From the NCBI GenBank assembly GCA_963932465.1, contig OZ010795.1, positions 525,703,451 through 525,767,450 of the forward strand: DNA of 64,000 bases, in the 5' to 3' direction. The notes beneath the pieces are model-generated. The model was not told the origin of the DNA. It did no database searches and saw only the letters and a program-made list of their open reading frames with translations. Within the stretch, counting starts at the first letter, position 1; each line of letters begins with the position of its first letter. Source of the DNA: Maratus speciosus. Its lineage: Eukaryota > Arthropoda > Arachnida > Araneae > Salticidae. A program made the translations under genes and the position numbers. Positions 1 to 11,545 of the stretch are shown here, one piece after another.

Positions 1-119
1 ATATTGAGCAAGACATTTTAAACCTGATCGAATTAACGAAACTAAACTTGGTATTTTTAGCAGTTATATAATAATTGCACTCTTTTCTGATTTTTTACAT
101 TCCTGGCACATAACCTTTT

Positions 120-293
120 AGCGGTACAGATTTATCAGGTTCGTTCGTATTTATGTAAATGCGTAGCGTCTATAGTCGTTGTGTATTCAATCTGCCTGTC
201 TGTTCGTCTGCTCGCATATAACAGCGGAAAAACTGCTCAACCGAATGGTTTGAAATTCTCGATGCAAAACACGTTGCAGTGTGTGTAGTTTCG
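120..293 (+). repeat. 5' fragment of a dispersed tandem-repeat family
   Basis: The run from the 'TTCGTTCGTATTTATGTAAA' stretch through 'CTCAACCGAATGGT' matches 52594-52700 with scattered differences. Here the family is cut off at 294 by the insertion of MITE A at a TTAA, so only the opening section remains. No coding capacity. The first 119 bases of the window show nothing recognisable. Confidence 0.6.
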
Positions 294-686
294 TTAACCC
301 TTAAATGCAGGGTGTTGCTTATGGCAACATACCCAATTTAGGCTCTAAAATACTATTAGAATAGTATTGAAGCTATAATGCCTAATATTTCCAATAAAAT
401 AAATTCTGAAAATATAATTAAATCGATTTTCAACATGTAGATGGCAACACTTGTGCTGTTTAAGAATAAAGACAGATTTATTTTTTCAATTGTTGCTACT
501 TGTTCTTTTTGTTTTGTTAGGAAGCTTGCGAAATACCCTATTTTGACATGCAGTGACCAAGTAAAATTTATTTCTTTTTATAGTATGTGTATTTAATATT
601 ATAGAACTTTATCAAGGAAATTTTTTTTCAATTAAATACCAGTTTTGCCGATTAGTAACAAACTGTGTTTTAGCCGTAAACCATAC

Positions 687-1499
687 TTAACCCTTAAATG
701 GAAACGTGCCGTCTGTGAGACGGTTGTGTATACATATCTACCCTTTACACAAAAATGAATGCTTCCTCAGTCTTGTCACGCAATCTAATCCTTATACTAT
801 TGGTCCTCTGCCTCCCCCACCCATTTGCAACACCTGAGCATTTTCAGTTATTGAAATAAAAATTATTTTACTTTCAACGCCGTCTGTCAGACGGCACGTT
901 TCCGTTTACGTAATTTTTTGCTATGGGATATTGAGATGTCAAAGCGTGTACGCTATGGTGATAAACACTTAGAAGAAACTGTTTTACGATGGTTTGATGA
1001 AGTAGGAAGTGACTTAACTGATGTTGAAAGTATTTCAGATAATGAATATATAAATTCTGAACACGAAAGTGGCTCAATATTGTCAGAAAATGTATAAAAA
1101 ATGCACATATTTAGAACATGCCGCAATATTTACTATTAAATGTTTTGTTAATTTTACTGTTTAATATCTTTTTCTAATTCGTATTGTACCCAAATATATA
1201 AAAATATTAGCATTTATTTAATTATTACGTCCAAAATGTAATATTTTTATGAATGATGCGTTATTTAAAAATATTTTCTGGGACCAACATTCAAAACTCA
1301 TTTTTATAGTGTTATATTAAAACATTGGTCCTGTTAATGCATTGCTATTAAAGATTGAGTGTCTAAGTTCACTATTTGGTAAATTATTAAGAGCTGTTAT
1401 CTTTTAAAATTTTAATAACAATTCTTTAAATTTTGCAGTCTTACAGACGGCACGTTTCTGTTTGTGCACGGAATTTTCACGTTTCCGTTTAAGGGTTAA
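687..1499 (+). mobile_element. Nested TTAA-flanked piggyBac-like element B
   Basis: Starts TTAA-CCCTTAAATGGAAACGTG and ends with the inverse of TTAA-CCCTTAAACGGAAACGTG, so the terminal repeats agree and TTAA is duplicated at 687-690 and 1496-1499. Subterminal copies of GAAACGTGCCGTCTG occur near 701-716, inverted near 880-905 and inverted again near 1438-1460. The element sits inside MITE A; the sequence on either side rejoins in register with the copy at 56 kb. It holds a short piggyBac-like ORF at 936-1097, suggesting it descends from an autonomous piggyBac element by internal loss. Confidence 0.85.
936..1097 (+). pseudogene. piggyBac-like transposase N-terminal remnant, 53 codons
   Basis: The reading frame runs from ATG 936 to TAA 1095-1097. 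It begins MSKRVRYGDKHLEETVLRWF and continues as an acidic, Ser/Asp/Glu-rich segment including EVGSDLTDVESISDNE. An acidic N-terminus after a short basic start is characteristic of piggyBac-family transposases, and the frame lies between TTAA-flanked piggyBac-type termini, which supports the call. Piggybac transposases are normally around 550-600 residues, so the DDD catalytic core and the cysteine-rich C-terminus are absent; sequence after the stop is A+T-rich and non-coding. Whether the short frame is expressed cannot be told. A chance ORF is the alternative, but its composition is unlike the surrounding DNA. Confidence 0.6.
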
Positions 1500-1606
1500 A
1501 ACAAAAAATGATTTTTTAAAGTATTTTTCCCATGATTTATTTAAAAAATGAAAGCCGAAACACATTATTACAATGATTTTTGAAAAGTCAGGCATTTAAG
1601 GGTTAA

Positions 1607-1962
1607 TAATATAATATTCAAACCATGTATATCTTGGCTGAAGTCGCCAATGCTGAATTTGCCAACTGAGTCATCCCAGATGAATCTGGAGGACTAATTC
1701 CCCTAATTAACCTTTAACGATTACACTATATTGTCTGATATCTGAATCAGCTCTACAGAATAAATCATAAATCGTTGGTTTTTTGTAATTGAAATGCAGT
1801 AAACGACACATGGGTAATTATTTTAGATTAATATTTAACGCAATTCTTCAATTAGTAATTCAATCATATCAGTTGTAAATTTCCAAATTGGTGAAAAAAT
1901 CCGGGCCAGGATTTAAACTAGTGATGTCTTGTCTTCAATTTTCGATAAATGACAAAATGATT
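1607..1962. other. No feature seen
   Basis: A+T-rich spacer between MITE A and the SINE. I see no gene, RNA or repeat boundary. Confidence 0.5.
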
Positions 1963-1976
1963 CCTTTTTATAAAAC

Positions 1977-2220
1977 GCCCCACCAGTTGCTGAGAGGCTC
2001 TGCTCTCGAAGCTGGTAGACGGGAGGTGCTGGTTTCGAACGCAATCGCGCCCGTCGGCCTAACCGTTTCGGAGTTTTCGTGGTTTTCTTCGAAACCTTGG
2101 ATTTCCATGCGTAAATACGGGTTAGGTTCCCTTAGGAAGACCCCCCCACGGAGGGCACTCCCCCTAGGACCTATATCCCTCGAGTTGATAATCGGCCGTC
2201 AAAAATCAACCCAACCCAAC
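1977..2220 (+). mobile_element. tRNA-derived SINE, copy 1
   Basis: The head carries a pol III A-box-like run (GTTGCTGAGAGG) and B-box-like run (GGTTTCGAACGC), followed by a body shared with 13955-14188 and a tail of (CAACC)n. Flanks repeat CCTTTTTATAAAAC (1963-1976) and CCTTTTATAAAAC (2221-2233), consistent with a target-site duplication made by LINE machinery. Relative to copy 2 the B box has changes (TTTCGAACGC against TTCGATCCC), so this copy is probably transcriptionally weak. The head resembles tRNA-Ser/Leu-type sequence, by inference only. Confidence 0.82.
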
Positions 2221-2233
2221 CCTTTTATAAAAC

Positions 2234-4047
2234 AGAATTTAAATGAAACTATTTGCATGGATACCTCAAAACATTTGACATTTTATATTTAAAAATGCTA
2301 AAGATATTTTTCATTTTATTTTTAAAAATTAAATTTGATATTTATTAGATACACCGATTTAAAACGGAAAACAGTATTTTAAACAAATAATATCAGACTA
2401 TACGGTTAAAAAGATTGAAGTATAAAAAATGATATGTATTTATATTATATGTGTTACGAAATGTATTTTTCATGCATTTAACAGCTATTTACTACATATA
2501 AATATTTTAATTTTCCTTTATGAAATTAATTATGGAGTATCTGTATTTCGGATTTTTTTTTTCAACCAACTTTTAAAAAAAAGAGGAGAATCTCAATTCG
2601 AGGCGTATGTATGTTTTTTTAACTATCAATATTGCTATACTTCTTTCATTAAATAAAAAAAAAATAGTGCTATATATTAGACACAGTAAGAGATATTTCA
2701 TAATTAATTCCATAAAAGATCATTCAAATCTTTCACGTATAACAAGATATTGGTCGTCGTTTGAAGATGAATTAGCATATTACAAGCAAAGAGTTTTCTT
2801 AGAAATTATATAGAAAATGGATATGTAAATGGAATGCAATTTGATATTCAAAAACACTTCGCTTTTATTTTCGTTAAACACGTAGTACTTCTAATTTTCT
2901 AATTGCTTTCTCTTCAAATCATTTTCTTTGCAAATAAATCTATATAAAAGCAATTAGAGAAATATGTATCTTGTATTTTAAAATACTTTGCTTGACTGAA
3001 CGCAGAATTTTAAAGCTTCTTTTAAATATAAATTGGCCACGCGAATTTGAAAAATCAATTCATGAGGAACAGCTCAACAACCTATAAATGCTTCAAATGC
3101 AAATAAGGTATCAGTGTTCTGTGAATCAGTGTTTAGTGAATGGAAAATAACACAAAATTCTGCAAGAATGGAACTTTATGTATTTTTCCATTAAATTGGT
3201 CTTTTACAACACAATTGTATAATGAACAGCCATTAATGCAATGAAAATAAGTGCACATTTTGCAAAATGTTTATGTAGTTTAATATCTTCTGCAAATAAA
3301 TCTTATTCCTCGGTTGTCTGCTTAGCTTTTAAATTTCACAACAATAATAATATGTACTAAAACTACTTAATGATTTCTATAACGTAGTAAATCATTTTCC
3401 GAACCATTAGTGATCAATTTTATGAAGTGCGATTATGTTATAATGAAGATAAAATATTATCAATTAGTTTAACAGAAAATTCTTAAAAATATGTTTTATC
3501 CTTACAGTGTGTAATGTCATGCATATATGATATAACATAGAAATATTTGATCATATGAAGTATTTTAAATTTTACTTTCTAAAAATCTGTAATTATTTAT
3601 ACGTACTCTGGATCAGTTACTTACATATTCGCATTTCCATAGGATGACATCTTTAACACCTCGCGCCAGCACTAAATTTAAATAATAATCTATGCCTTAT
3701 TGCTTAGGAATCTGCAATTAAGTAAGGGATTAAAAAACAGCAATTTAATGTGAAATTGCTGTTGAACAACGTATTAAAAGAAAAAAAAAATAATGATAAA
3801 CCAAAAACATAAAAGGAGACTAGAGAAATTATATTTACTTCTAAAATTTCATCAACACAAAAAATTTTCGAAACTATATTTCAAAAAATTCAACTTTGCT
3901 TTTTCTTTAGTATAAAGTCTTTCCTTTCGCAACCGGAAACCATGCATTGTTGGCACTTCATATTAGACAAACGAGGCGTTCAAAAGCGTCCGGATTTATA
4001 TCACGTGGAGTTTACTTTATCATTTCAATCGGATGCAGAAAATATCG

Positions 4048-4048
<1 letters not shown>
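2234..4048. other. No gene seen; one small hairpin
   Basis: A+T-rich DNA whose short ORFs have no recognisable domain. Near 3737-3764 a perfect ~11-bp stem (AACAGCAATTT pairing with AAATTGCTGTT) with a 6-base loop is the only structured item; it may be the end of a decayed element. Confidence 0.4.

Positions 4049-4103
<55 letters not shown>
4049..4103. repeat. (ATT)n microsatellite
   Basis: About 18 uninterrupted ATT units. Long frames that cross it, reading poly-Ile or poly-Tyr, are products of the repeat. Confidence 0.95.
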
Positions 4104-4105
<2 letters not shown>

Positions 4106-4751
4106 CCAAACTATGACAATCTTCAAGAATTGCATTCAAATATTTAAAGCAATCAAACTTTTTTGTAATTTTTTTCCCCATAAACATAAAAGATCTTACT
4201 AAAATGCTATCAAAATACTTTATTTATCCAGTTTTTGCTACATAAATATTATGGGATGACGGCAAATATGTCGTTGTCAATTTAAATCAAATTCTACATA
4301 TCACAATAAAACGCTACTCGAATATCTAGAATTAGCATGACTATATAAGAAATTTTTTTCTAGTAAGAAACATAATTTATTTTGTAATTTTGTCACAGCT
4401 TTGCGTTCTTAAGACGGGAAGCAACTTTACGTAAAACTAAATAACCCATTCATTTTATTGTTTAACTTAAAAAAAAGACAAGAACTCTCAGAAAAAGACT
4501 TAAGAAAAACTTAAGAAAAATTTCAATGACTTGAATATGCAATTCCAGTTTATATGAAATATCTTAAGTAATTGTGTGTATTCCGTTTAACGGTATATAA
4601 TAATAAATTCATGTCTTAATGATTCTTTATTTTGTTTGATTATTAGGCTTAAACCATTACTGAGTTTAAAAAAATAAGATATACAAAAATATTCTTCAAA
4701 ATATTTATGCACTGTAATTTGAAACGCAGCATAGTGGAATATAATGTACTA

Positions 4752-4753
<2 letters not shown>
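4104..4753. other. No feature seen
   Basis: A+T-rich spacer between the ATT repeat and the poly-T run, with no gene or repeat boundary recognised. Confidence 0.4.

Positions 4754-4800
<47 letters not shown>
4754..4800. repeat. Poly-T run (47 nt)
   Basis: Uninterrupted T tract. It could be the tail of a minus-strand retroposon, but no retroposon body is recognisable on its right side. Confidence 0.9.
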
Positions 4801-4803
<3 letters not shown>

Positions 4804-6960
4804 CTCCAACCATGTTCAGTACAGAAATACGAAATCATCGATCATCGATCATCTGTATGTGTACGGTAATACGTTGGCTTTATGGACAAAAAAAATGTTT
4901 GTCATAGTCTTCAAAATGAATTTCTGTTAAAGGGAAACATTAATGCATTATTTTTCGCTACTTATGTTTAGTTTCATTTTAAACTTAGATTAATTTTGAC
5001 GAAGAAAAATTAAATATATATATATCTTTTAAAATCTAATTTATGCTTTTGCAAAATTGAAAAGTATGTTCTTTTCAAACAATAGTTTTCATAAATTATT
5101 TTCACTTAAATGAATTTTCGACTTAATGAGTGAAATTATAACGAAGCCATTTTTTTGCAAAGATCAGTTCAATAAATACTCTATCATACCCTTGTCATAC
5201 ACTATGAATACGGCAAATTTCAAAATTAACTTTCACTTTTATGAAGTACTTCTGAATTTAAATATGGCAATTTTCATAAATATTTATCTCATCTGCTGTT
5301 GATTAACTTTATGTTATTTGTTTCAATCTATTTATAAAACATTCTGTCTTTTGGAATGCATGGATTTAAAATAAATATAAATATTAATTTTTGTATTTAA
5401 ATAAAATTTTAAGTTAATAAAGAAAATATATGATTAAGTTATGAAAATCTTATGTCGTACTGCATGAGACAGAGTTCTTTTTACAGCTATTATTTATGCG
5501 TGAACTTGTGTTTTGTATTAGATTTTTTATTCAGGCAATAAAACTGAAACTATCTTCCATCTTTCCTTTACAATATTTTTTTCGTTTCATTTATAAAACA
5601 TTATACATTTTTTTTTCTTTATTTCTTTATTAAAATTGTAAATATTTGCTTAATATATACAGATAAGCTGAATTTTTAGTAATAAAGTAAGTTTGTAAAA
5701 TTTCCATAATTTTATTTTACAGAAAGAATAATAATTTTGGGTTTAAAGTTATTCGATTCGTTTGTTTATTATGAATACTATAGAAAAAAGGAAAATACAT
5801 ACGCAATACATTTTTCTTAGAATCTGATAAACAATTCTATAGAATTCCAATAAGCATCCCTTAATAATCGTATTGTGGATATATATATTGAAATGATACT
5901 TAAAATAAATTATAGAAACAATAATGAAATGTAATAATTTTTAAGTATTGTAAATTTTTATGGTTTTTTGGAATTTTCTTGTACAGTGAATCTCAACACA
6001 GGTAAAATTAAGTAAATGATTATACATAACGAAACATATGTGCCGCAGTGTGCAAATTTTATGGAACTTTTTTTTTTATAAATTTTGGATTTAGGCACTT
6101 ATACTCAAATTTCCGTGTTCTTAATGCTTTTTACTTTAAGATGTTCGAAATTATTCCTTTCTATGAAAATATATTCCAAAGTGTAAGTAGGAAAACCAAA
6201 ACAATGCATTTAAAAAGAAAATGCATAATGTTTCGGTGTTTTTTTTTCTAATTATAAATGCACTTTAGACTGAATTTCAGTGTAAAGTTTGAAAAAAGTA
6301 CTTTTATCATTTGGGCAAAGATAAAGAACGATTAGTCTGGTGTCCCTTAAACATTTCGGAAAAATGTCGATGATCGACAATTTATTTATCTTTTAATGTC
6401 CTAATTAATATTCGAATTTCTCTCTCTCATTTAAACAATTACTGTCATATAAAAATGTTTTTTGTGAGCGTAATAGCAGAAACCCAACAATATGAATTGT
6501 TACGAAAAGTGAATTATATTGCCTTTTAAAGACGTCTCTGAGCATTGAATGCTGCATTTTTCACGACCAAATTTAAAACTGTACTTGAAGAACTAATGCA
6601 CTCAATATCATCAAACTTCAAACTCTGTTAGACCTTGACATAAACAGAACGTTGATGAAGTTTGAGTGTGAATTGTGTAAATATAGGTGCTTCTTATATG
6701 CTGTGATTATTCCGATTTCCCTGATACATTGAAACCTAATCTACAGAATTTTACAAATCTTCATATTTTGTAAGACCTTCACATAAGTATATTCATATTG
6801 GTTTTAGGTATAAGCAGCTAAATAGGTGTTACTGATATGCATTGTCTTTCACGATTTCGCAGATATTTTTATCTCAAGAACGAATATATTGTAATTTAAA
6901 TTTCGTTGCACGCGATTTGATTGATGTAGAAAAAAGTTTTATTAGACGATTGATTATTGA
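4801..6960. other. No gene seen
   Basis: A+T-rich, with scattered short ORFs lacking domain signal. A short imperfect inverted repeat (ATCAAACTTCAAACTC against GATGAAGTTTGAGTG, near 6610-6670) is the only internal structure noticed. Confidence 0.4.
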
Positions 6961-6964
6961 AGAG

Positions 6965-7478
6965 ATTTTTGTGTACCTAAACTAAATTTCTCTTTAAAAA
7001 ATATTAAAATTATTTTCAACTTTTTGAAAATTATTTTTAAAAAGGTTTATTCTTTTCGCTAACTATGCAAAAAATTATTTTTGAGTGAGTCTCAATTTTC
7101 TCAGTACTTCATTTCATGTTATTCATAAAATTTATTTATTATAAAACTTATAGGTGCTAAATATAAATAAATGAAGATTGATGTAGAAGGGTCATTCAGT
7201 CATTTTATTCTTGGGATGGCCTCAATATAGCAGTTTTATTTTCTTAAATGACTGCTTGTTAAAGTTTTTTTGTATACCTAAACTGAATATCTTTTTTTAA
7301 AATATTAAAATTAATTTCAAACTTTAGAAAAAGATTTAAAAAAGACGCATTGTTTTCGTAAACAATGAACAAAATTAATTTTGAATGAAGTCCCAATTAC
7401 TCATTATTACATTTTATGTTATTCATAAAATTTATTTATTTTAAAAATTATAGGTGCTAAATAAAATAAATGAATAAA
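6965..7478 (+). repeat. Diverged two-copy tandem duplication, period about 300 bp
   Basis: 6965-7180 and 7265-7478 align in order: GTGTACCTAAACTAAAT / GTATACCTAAACTGAAT at the start and TGTTATTCATAAAATTTATT plus TATAGGTGCTAAATA near the end. The copies differ by many substitutions, so the duplication is old. Non-coding. Confidence 0.7.
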
Positions 7479-7553
7479 ACCCCTAAATTACCCTAAAAAA
7501 TATGTTTATGATAATTTATTAAAAAAAATATCTAGATCCAAATTTCTCAAATG

Positions 7554-7558
<5 letters not shown>

Positions 7559-7593
<35 letters not shown>
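7559..7593. repeat. Poly-A run (35 nt)
   Basis: Homopolymer A. No retroposon body was recognised immediately upstream. Confidence 0.9.
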
Positions 7594-7596
<3 letters not shown>

Positions 7597-7789
7597 AGCG
7601 AAAAGAGTAAAGTAATTTATTAATCGGATCTTTGACTAGCACAAGATTACGAAAGTTCTTTCAAATAAATTTTTTGACCAAATTTTCTTCGTAATTACTT
7701 TTCTGAAATGAAGCCAAAGCCTTTTCTTCTTTATGTAATCACTGAGGAAAAAGTATCTAAATGAAGTTTAAATTCTATCATTAATGCCT

Positions 7790-8061
7790 TTAACACGTTA
7801 AGCGCCACGCCAGTCACCGGTGACTGGCACTGAACTTTCCGTTTAAGACGCGTCATTCACCGATGACTGAAGTCTAAAATATTATATAACATTAAATATA
7901 TATATATATATATATATATATTGTTTTAAGTAATTACTGAAAATTTATTTAAAATTTACGTACCTTTTATTTATTACACGATTACTTTCTTAAATATTAC
8001 TTAAAACATTGTAAATTTTTCAGCGCTTCAGTGTCAGTTGCCGTGGCACTCAACGTGTTAA
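7790..8061. mobile_element. TTAA-flanked MITE C (272 bp)
   Basis: Ends are TTAA-CACGTTAAGCGCCACG on the left (7790) and the inverse of TTAA-CACGTTGAGTGCCACG on the right (8061), so a ~16-bp inverted repeat is flanked by a duplicated TTAA. Subterminal motifs CACCGGTGACTGG and CACCGATGACTGA repeat inside the left end, and a (TA)n run lies at 7896-7921. This is piggyBac-type by target site and has no ORF. Its termini differ from those of MITE A and element B, so it is a separate family. Confidence 0.8.
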
Positions 8062-8140
8062 CTGTAGTTGTGAAAAATCATTAACAATTATATTATATTA
8101 ATACATGGAAAATATTCCAGAGAGAAACATTCGCCCTGCA

Positions 8141-8260
8141 TACAATATTTCAAATGAAAATCAAATTTCAAATTTCAAAGTAATTGCTTAAAAGGCGCAA
8201 AGGCCAACATAGTGAAAGAGATTCCAAGCCGGGACTCGAACCCGGGCCATCAGTATTGAA
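8141..8260 (-). mobile_element. 5'-truncated tRNA-headed SINE, minus strand
   Basis: Read on the minus strand, this is the 3' half of the tRNA-like head (T arm with GGTTCGAGTCC and the acceptor 3' strand CTTGGAA) followed by the body GGCCTTTGCGCCTTTTAAGC and an A+T-rich tail. It matches 8411-8519 almost base for base in inverse orientation. The D arm and anticodon 5' side are missing. Confidence 0.75.
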
Positions 8261-8372
8261 TTATGTTTCGTGTTTGTCCCAGGTCGGTGACTCACGATAA
8301 ATATTCCATCTTGTGCTGCGTTTGCAGCCTTGCCAACATATAATAGTGAGAAATTTTCCGAGCTAGGTATCG

Positions 8373-8519
8373 TTCCAAGTGGTTTAGTCGGTAGAACGTC
8401 AGTGCGCTATACTGATGACCCGGGTTCGAGTCCCGGCTTGGAATCTATTTCACTATGTTGGCCTTTGCGCCTTTTAAGCAATTAATTTGAAATTTGATTT
8501 TCATTTGAAACAATATATA
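8373..8519 (+). mobile_element. tRNA-headed SINE with a foldable cloverleaf
   Basis: The first 72 nt (8373-8444) fold as a tRNA: 7-bp acceptor TTCCAAG/CTTGGAA, D arm GTTT/GAAC with A box TGGTTTAGTCGG, 5-bp anticodon stem TCAGT/ACTGA, T arm CCGGG/CCCGG with B box GGTTCGAGTCC. The anticodon loop GCGCTAT places GCT at 34-36 and has C instead of the nearly invariant U at 33, and there is no long variable arm as a tRNA-Ser would need. A 75-nt body and A+T-rich tail follow, so I call it a SINE rather than a working tRNA gene. The 110 bp between it and its inverted partner are unrelated sequence. Confidence 0.75.
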
Positions 8520-9394
8520 TTTTCTGTAAAATACAAAACGTAGCTTATTTTCCTTTAAAATTATTTTCTAATATTATTTTTTAACGAATTTTTAGTTTAA
8601 TAAAATCGGAAAGAAATTCGTTGGAATAACTTTTCTTTATCTTTTTTTTTTCTTTTTCTTTTCTTTTTTCGTAAATGATAAAACAAAAATCTGTGCTATT
8701 TTTTTCTTTCAGCCGTAATTCAATTATTTTTCAAAATATTAATTGTGTTCTATAATTGTTTTTTTATTTTATAGATAAACATTTTTAATATTCACTATTT
8801 TCACTTATTAATTAAAAATATATATTGTGTTAAGAAGAATATGCATAAATTTTCTCTCAGAATATCATTTGTAGAGTTACCTATTTTAATTGAAATTATA
8901 CTTTTATTTCTGAATAAATTCTATCATTACTTTTGCAAAAAAATACTCAAATTTTACAATGCTTTGTATAGTTTGACTGTATTTTAAGGCAAATTTTTAA
9001 ATGTATAAATCCCAGATTTCTACAGTTTAATAAAATGAAAAAAAAAAAGTTTGAGTTTTTCATGAAATTTAGAGCAGAGATTTAAAGATAAAGGAATAAA
9101 TAACATTGTTTTTGCTTGATTATATGTTTACAAAGCAAGTACATTTATCTCAAAACTTATGACTCGTGTTGAAATTTATACGTAAATTTTCTATTTTAGG
9201 CATTTAGATGTATTCACATTTTAGACAAAGGATTTTTTATAAACATTTCACTGTCAATACATTAGTATGAATATTATTATGTAGTATTAATATGTAGTTA
9301 GTACTTTTTTGAACAATAAAAAGGAAATTTTCTGAAAAATCTCAAAGCTTACGACACGTGTACAAATCTCTACATCTTAAATCTCTAACTCAAT
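8520..9394. other. No gene seen
   Basis: A+T-rich, with pyrimidine-rich patches near 8640-8670. No domain-bearing ORF or element boundary recognised. Confidence 0.4.
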
Positions 9395-9783
9395 TTCAAC
9401 ATTTAATATCTTAAAATGTATTTCATTTTAATATACAATTTTAATTGGAATAAAGTATATAAGTATGTTCTTTCATTCCATGTATTTAAAAAAATTCAAG
9501 ATGCAGGATTAGCATTTACAGGGCGATGGGGAGGGGGGGGTAGGGGAGGTTCCAACTGTCAGACATTTGGCGAGCAAAAAATTAGCATAGCAGATTAAGT
9601 GCATATTAGAACTATTATGTGCATTTTGCAACTAGAATGAAAATTTTGGTGCCTACTTATACTTCAGACTGTAATAATTACCCTGAATGTAAATAAATTT
9701 GTATTTAAAGCGTTTTTATATTTTTAATGCAACGTTTTATTTAGCTAATGCAAAATTTAGAAAATTTCAACAGCATAATCACC

Positions 9784-9827
<44 letters not shown>

Positions 9828-10110
9828 GGTTTAGTGTCTAGGTCCGGTTTATACAGACTAACATGAAACATATATTTTGAAAATTTCGGATATAAAAAAA
9901 AAATAAATAAATAAATATAAACGGATGTTTTTGAGATATCGTGTGCGTTATGCCCAAAAACGTCATTTGGAGAAAAATGACTTCAAAGTTTCGAAAACGT
10001 CACTAAAGCTATTGAGCAAATATAATTCTAAAAGCCATAACTTCTGTTCTAAAAGGAATTTCAATTTGTTGTTCTCGACCAAATTTTCCTTTTGGACTTA
10101 TACCTACGCT
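9395..10110 (+). repeat. Diverged repeat shared with 57700-58340
   Basis: Blocks such as ACATTTAATATCTTAAAATG, CTGTCAGACATTT, AAAATTTTGGTGCCTA and GAGATATC with TTATGCCCAAAAA occur in the same order in both places. The second copy lies inside a TIR element (56843-58411), so this one is probably an end-truncated relative. A (TA)n tract at 9787-9825, bounded by CCCTTTA and TAAAGGG, is private to this copy. Short ORFs here are not conserved in the other copy. Confidence 0.7.
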
Positions 10111-11211
10111 CCATAACAGACATGTTAAAAACGTGGCCCGCCCCGTGGATAACGTATCTGTGGCCCGCTAATCCATTGGTATTTTCCTTGTTTATTTCAG
10201 TTCAGCTCTGATGCAAAATATAAACTATTCACAAACAAACTTGCATTATGCGTAGGTGCAGTGTTACTCTGTTGACCGAAGTGGCAACAGTGTGAGAATT
10301 TTTCTATTCAAACTATATACAACTATTTCAGAATTCCCCAACAGCAAAAAATATCGGCTAAATTCCGGTGTATTATAAGAATCAGTAATGAACGTTAGTC
10401 GTATAGAGAGATTGATTCGATGTCGCCCCGACAATAATTAGCGATTATTAGCGGATAATTAGTCTAATAAACGTCAAAGGTTCGTTTAATATAGTACTGT
10501 ACTAAGAAAAATATGCTATAGACAGGTTTATTTATTTATTTATTTATTTTTGTGATACTAGTTTACGAATTTTAATATATTAAGTAAATGTTTATTTCTG
10601 CTAATACACGGAATATATTTAAGGAAAGGTGTAAATCGTAGCACAATGATAAAAGATTGGGGAAATGCAAAATGGGAAAAAAGCGTTATATTTTTCCGTG
10701 AAATATCTCATTAAAATGCATTTACATGGATATGTTACAAATGAAGATTTTCTTTAATTCGAAAACATAATTTTATTTAAAAATTGCCTTTTGTGATCTT
10801 AAAGAAAACTGTAATATTGTTCAAATGTTCGTATAAACAATAGCTCCTCATTTTTACGTTGTTGTAAGATACCATTTTTAACAATATATAAAGATATGTT
10901 GCGTGCTGCATTAGAAAACGATGTTCTTTGTAATGTAATTTTTTTTTTTTAATTGCACACACATTATGTAAATCGTTAAAATGAATCGCTTGCAAACGTT
11001 CACCCGAAATCATATGAACTATTTGGAAGTGCTTATTTATGTTTAAAGGGGGGGGGGGGGGGTATTACTGCACATTAATAAAAGCATGCAGCATATCTGC
11101 ATGGTACGCTGAAAATTCCGTGACAAGTGGCAAGACTCGACTATGAAATAAATCACGGGTTAGTGTAATCTTCATATTTTTGCCAGTAACATTTAACTAA
11201 TGTATATTATG
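10111..11211. other. No gene seen; simple repeats
   Basis: Contains two short GTGGCCCGC motifs (10132-10167), a (TTTA)n patch near 10530-10547 and a poly-G tract at about 11048-11062. No coding signal. Confidence 0.4.
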
Positions 11212-11224
11212 TCAGTTAATCTGC

Positions 11225-11400
11225 TTGCATATTATGAGACATCGATTTGAACTTTTATATGATGCGAATATCATACGAAACGACATTTTCAAATGAGTGA
11301 AACAGTATCTAAGAAAGAAGTCGAAATTAAGACCTTTTGGGGAACATAATTGCCAATGCTCTACCCATCGAGCTACCTCGACAGACAACTGACCGTCAAA
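11225..11400 (-). mobile_element. Degraded tRNA-derived SINE-like module, copy 1
   Basis: On the minus strand, GGTAGCTCGATGGGTAGAGC (11361-11380) is a good tRNA D-arm/A-box sequence. A B box is not clear; AATTTCGACTT downstream is a weak candidate. The flanking sequence, including TATGATGCGAATATCATACG and GGAAAATGATTATAAAAA, is repeated at 12240-12480. Old and non-functional as far as can be seen. Confidence 0.5.
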
Positions 11401-11545
11401 TTTGACTGAGATAACATCATTTTCAATAGAATTTGACTTGCCAAGTAGATAGATCAAAGTAATATATATAACAGATAATTGGAAAATGATTATAAAAATT
11501 CAGTTCGTGTAATATCTCTACCAGTGTGTATGATTTAGTTTAAAA

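Larger units (their letters stand above)
294..1606 (-). mobile_element. TTAA-flanked MITE A (piggyBac-type), interrupted by element B
   Basis: Ends are CCCTTAAATGC and its inverse GCATTTAAGGG, each next to a TTAA (294-297 and 1603-1606), the target site and duplication typical of the piggyBac superfamily. An uninterrupted copy of the same family lies in the opposite orientation at 56002-56523 and matches both halves. Removing element B and one TTAA (691-1499) leaves about 500 bp, close to the 514 bp of the intact copy. No transposase is encoded, so it would be non-autonomous. The family assignment rests on TTAA and terminal sequence only. Confidence 0.85.

Noticed and set aside
1888..2292. 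134-codon ORF as a gene
   Set aside because: It reads through the tRNA-derived SINE and its pol III boxes; the frame is not kept in the second SINE copy.
8373..8444. Functional tRNA-Ser(GCT) gene
   Set aside because: The cloverleaf folds, but C33, the absence of the long variable arm and the attached SINE body argue for a SINE head.
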